Shown here: positions 7,546 to 9,955 of the stretch, piece after piece | Position numbering within the stretch: position 1 is the stretch's first letter | How the letters are laid out: every line of letters starts with the position of its first letter | The notes under the pieces: model-generated | Told to the model about the DNA's origin: nothing | Databases searched by the model: none | What the model saw: only the letters and a program-made list of their open reading frames with translations | Made by a program: the position numbers and the translations under genes | Assembly (NCBI GenBank): GCA_041674565.1 | Contig: JBAYVQ010000030.1 | Span: 1-9,955 of the forward strand | Length of the DNA: 9,955 bases | Source of the DNA: CALMFT01 sp041674565 | GTDB lineage: Bacteria; Patescibacteriota; Gracilibacteria; Absconditabacterales; Absconditicoccaceae | Reading direction: 5' to 3'

Positions 7546-8688
7546 ATGCATATTTTATATGATCATCAAGTCTTCTCATTGGAGGTGATGGGTGGGATGA
7601 CTAAGTACTACACTGAGCTTATAGAGGGTCTTTTGCATCATGGACACCAAGTCAGTTTGCCCATCGTTTTGTCCAACAATATATATCTGAAAACGATACT
7701 ACATGACATATTCTCGAGTAGGTCTTTTTTGAATAGTATCCCCTTCAAAGGAAGACAAAATCTCTTATACTGGTACAATAAGTACTATTTCTTACGCCAC
7801 GCAGAACAGTATCTCAGGTGAATAGATCTTGTACATCTCACCTTATACGATCCATATCTTGTCACTATACTTGAACGTTTGCATATACCATTTGTATTTA
7901 ATGTATATGACCTCAATCACAAAACACAGCAATTGAAAAAATGATTGCTGGATATAGGTATGTGTGATTATGCTGATACTTGAATTGCCAAACTTGGTGC
8001 CCACGCTAAAGCAATTATTTGTGTTTCCAATCAAACAAAGAAAGATTTGCTATATTACTACCCTGCTATTGATCCGCAAAAGATTCAGGTTATCTATCAT
8101 AGTATAGATGTCCAAAACGTCAAATATATATGTGATAATCAGAATACACCACTGATTGAGGGTAAATATATTTTATTTATTGGTAAAAGAGGTGCCGAAT
8201 ATAAGAACTTTTTACCGCTTGTAGAGTCCCTTCAGGGCGTGTTGTCAGACAAATTGAAGCTTGTATGTCTCGGTCATGAGTGATTCACTGCACATGAATT
8301 AGCCGCCTTCGATGCATTAGGTATTTCTGAGTTCGCGTGGCACATGGGCTGAGATGAGGCAGTGAAGTACAATTTGCTCAAATTTGCTCAATGTTTTGTG
8401 TATCCAAGTCTTGCTGAGGGCTTTGGTATACCAATACTGGAAGCATGGGCAGCAGGTTGCCCTGTGCTCGCTAGTAATATTAGTGTCTTTATGGAAATAG
8501 GTGCTGGCGCATGCTTGTATTTCGACCCCCAAAGCAAAGATAACATGAAGGAGCTTATTGTGGGCGTGGCCCAAAGTGATGATTTGCAACATAATCTGAG
8601 ACAAGCAGGCTTGCAGAGGGTAAAGGAGTTTGATAAGAGTGTGGAACTCGAGAAAACTATAGCTTTATATAGCAAAATCATAAGTTAA
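7546..8688 (+). CDS. GT4-family glycosyltransferase (GT-B fold)
   Basis: Read with five TGA codons as Gly (7819, 7942, 7981, 8281, 8350), this is a 380-residue protein ending in TAA. It begins with MHILYDHQVFSLEVMGGMTK, the N-terminal strand and glycine-rich acceptor-side loop of GT4 enzymes, has IICVSNQTKKDLL and IQVIYHSID before the linker, KYILFIGKRGAEYKN at the start of the nucleotide-sugar domain, and YPSLAEGFGIPILEAWAAG with the EX7E pair at residues 291 and 299. Such enzymes transfer a sugar, often mannose, from NDP- or GDP-sugar onto a lipid-linked glycan at the inner membrane face. It has no CGA or CGG codons. It is first in a row of three plus-strand genes for envelope functions. 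Donor and acceptor cannot be told. Confidence 0.93.
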
Positions 8689-8764
8689 GTGATCCAAATC
8701 ATATCGTTTTGAATTCGTGGGCAAATAAAATAGTATGGGGAGGCACATTTATTTTCCTGGCTCC

Positions 8765-9388
8765 ATGTTTACACAAATCTGAGATCAGCTTATTCAACTT
8801 ATTTATCAGATATGATACGGTGGTTTATTTGCTGCCAGTTTTATTGAAAACCTTATTCCTCCAGTACCAAGTGAAGTGATTATGCCACTTGGAGGTTATC
8901 TTGCTGGGATAGGTAAATTGAATCTTATCGGTGTTATTGCAGTATGCGCACTTGGTAGTACCTTAGGTAATTTGCCATATTACTTTTTGGGTCGCTTTTT
9001 GAGTGAAAGAAAAATTACAGCATTTGTGACAAAGTATGGAAAGTATTTTTTTGCTAAACCAGAGTATGTGACTGATCTGTATGATGTTTTCAAAAAAAAT
9101 GATAAGAAAATTGTATTCTTTGGAAGATTTTTACCAGGTGCGAGGTGATTTATAGGCTTGCCTGCTGGTAGTGCTAAGATGAACTTTTTGCAGTTTTTTG
9201 CTTACACACTGATGGGCACCTTGGTTCGGACAGTGTTTTTGGTCATGCTAGGCTACTGGATGGGCTCCAAGTGGAATGTAGCTGTCGAGTATGCGAGTCA
9301 GTATGAACATGTTATGATTTACCTAGTTGCATTAGGTATTGTATGATTTTTGGGATATATTATTTACCATAGAAATAAGCGCAAGTAA
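8765..9388 (+). CDS. DedA/SNARE-associated family membrane protein
   Basis: This 207-residue protein has four TGA codons read as Gly. It shows the DedA landmarks: FIENLIPPVPSEVIMPLGG (E28 and E37), a G-x3-G-rich membrane segment, and GRFLPGAR-Gly-FIGLPAG at about residues 120-135, containing the functional Arg residues of the family. A tail anchor ends in HRNKRK. CGG at residue 155 lies where DedA proteins have Trp (LW.T). DedA proteins are polytopic inner-membrane proteins; bacterial members are implicated in flipping or recycling lipid carriers such as undecaprenyl phosphate and phosphatidylethanolamine, which suits the neighbouring glycan genes. Start: ATG 8765 is preferred; ATG 8735 in the same frame is possible but adds ten residues not typical of the family. 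It follows the glycosyltransferase by 76 bases. Confidence 0.92.
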
Positions 9389-9389
9389 C

Positions 9390-9955
9390 ATGATCATCAA
9401 CCAACACATCAAAAGCCTGATAAGTCGATTTAGTGTCCCCAGAGTGGCGTACTACTCTACTGCAGTATTACTTATAGGTCTTATTTTTCATTTTATTGGT
9501 ATCAACTTTTTGCAATTCGTTGTATGACTTCCTAAAGGCGCCATGTTAGGGATATCCTTACGAAAAGAACTACTTATAGCTGTCTTGTGTGTCACAATAT
9601 GTTGGTATTATGTTGCTCAATTTGGTGTCAAGCAAGCTTGGAAAGAATTATTTAAGGATCGTTATTTTCGCTATCTGTCTATATGATTTGCTGTCGTTAT
9701 CGGAGTGACTTTAGTGAGCTCTTTGATCAATGGATCCCGAAATCACTATCTTATTGCTTGGAGATATAATTTCACTGCGTTCTTGCTACTGCTGTTGGGA
9801 TATCAAGTCGCTCAGATTATTCCATCTGTTTCTACAAAACGTTTGACTTTGTTGTATGCTGAACTGATGAAATGGATTATCGGTTTTGGACTATTGTGGT
9901 ACTTTATCATTAGTACTCTGCCTTGAGCTCTCAAGTTATTTGGCTATGATAGACA
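9390..9955 (+). CDS. polytopic membrane protein, O-antigen ligase-like, 3' end missing
   Basis: ATG 9390 begins one base after the DedA stop codon, indicating tight coupling. The frame stays open to the end of the window (about 188 residues), with three TGA codons (9525, 9684, 9924) read as Gly. Several hydrophobic segments are visible, at about residues 20-45, 60-78, 97-115 and 130-145, plus another near 165-180. ISLWKELL (CGA read as Trp), WRYNFTAFLLLLLGYQ and LPGALKLFGYD resemble O-antigen ligase/polymerase (Wzy/WaaL-type) proteins that I recall from Candidate Phyla Radiation genomes. Such proteins join lipid-linked glycans in the membrane. The family's large periplasmic loop would lie beyond the window, so the assignment is tentative; membrane localisation is firm. 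Confidence 0.65.

Noticed and set aside
2..9955. UGA=Trp code (Mycoplasma type)
   Set aside because: TGA falls on invariant glycines, while Trp is written TGG, CGA or CGG in the same genes.

Overview
This window reads as a genome fragment of an uncultivated Candidate Phyla Radiation bacterium, most likely an Absconditabacteria (SR1) member and probably of the order Absconditabacterales. The main evidence is the genetic code. Under the standard code nearly every gene breaks into fragments at in-frame TGA. Reading TGA as glycine restores ten continuous genes using about 52 TGA codons, many at invariant glycines, and every gene end seen is TAA or TAG. In addition, CGA and CGG fall where conserved families have tryptophan, while AGA, AGG, CGT and CGC behave as arginine. 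UGA=Gly with CGA/CGG=Trp matches the code I recall being assigned to Absconditabacterales. All gene calls below use this reading.

Layout, left to right. (1) 2-283 (+): the 3' end of a DUF134/UPF0251 helix-turn-helix protein. (2) 302-375 (-): initiator tRNA-fMet(CAU). (3) 453-1577 and 1608-2513 (-): a DUF1704/MATCAP-like HExxxH metallopeptidase preceded by an unrecognised 301-aa protein, behind a good sigma-70-type promoter with an overlapping palindrome. (4) 2721-4616 (-): a phytoene-desaturase-type FAD oxidoreductase (CrtI family) with an ASCH-like domain inserted in the middle. (5) 4617-4827: a short non-coding spacer with a REP-like hairpin. (6) 4828-5067 (-): a small LEA-like amphipathic helical protein. 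(7) 5139-6524 and 6547-7428 (-): SufB, and upstream of it a principal sigma factor that closely resembles the Bacteroidota type. These two probably form an operon with a promoter at 7460-7487. (8) 7546-8688, 8765-9388 and 9390-9955 (+, divergent): a GT4 glycosyltransferase, a DedA/SNARE-associated membrane protein and a partial polytopic membrane protein resembling O-antigen ligases, likely one cell-envelope operon.

The region mixes housekeeping functions (initiator tRNA, main sigma factor, Fe-S assembly scaffold) with envelope and lipid/isoprenoid functions. No transposase, CRISPR array, phage gene or rRNA is visible. Start sites almost all lack a Shine-Dalgarno sequence. The most notable points are the double recoding, the ASCH insertion in the CrtI-like enzyme and the Bacteroidota-like sigma factor.
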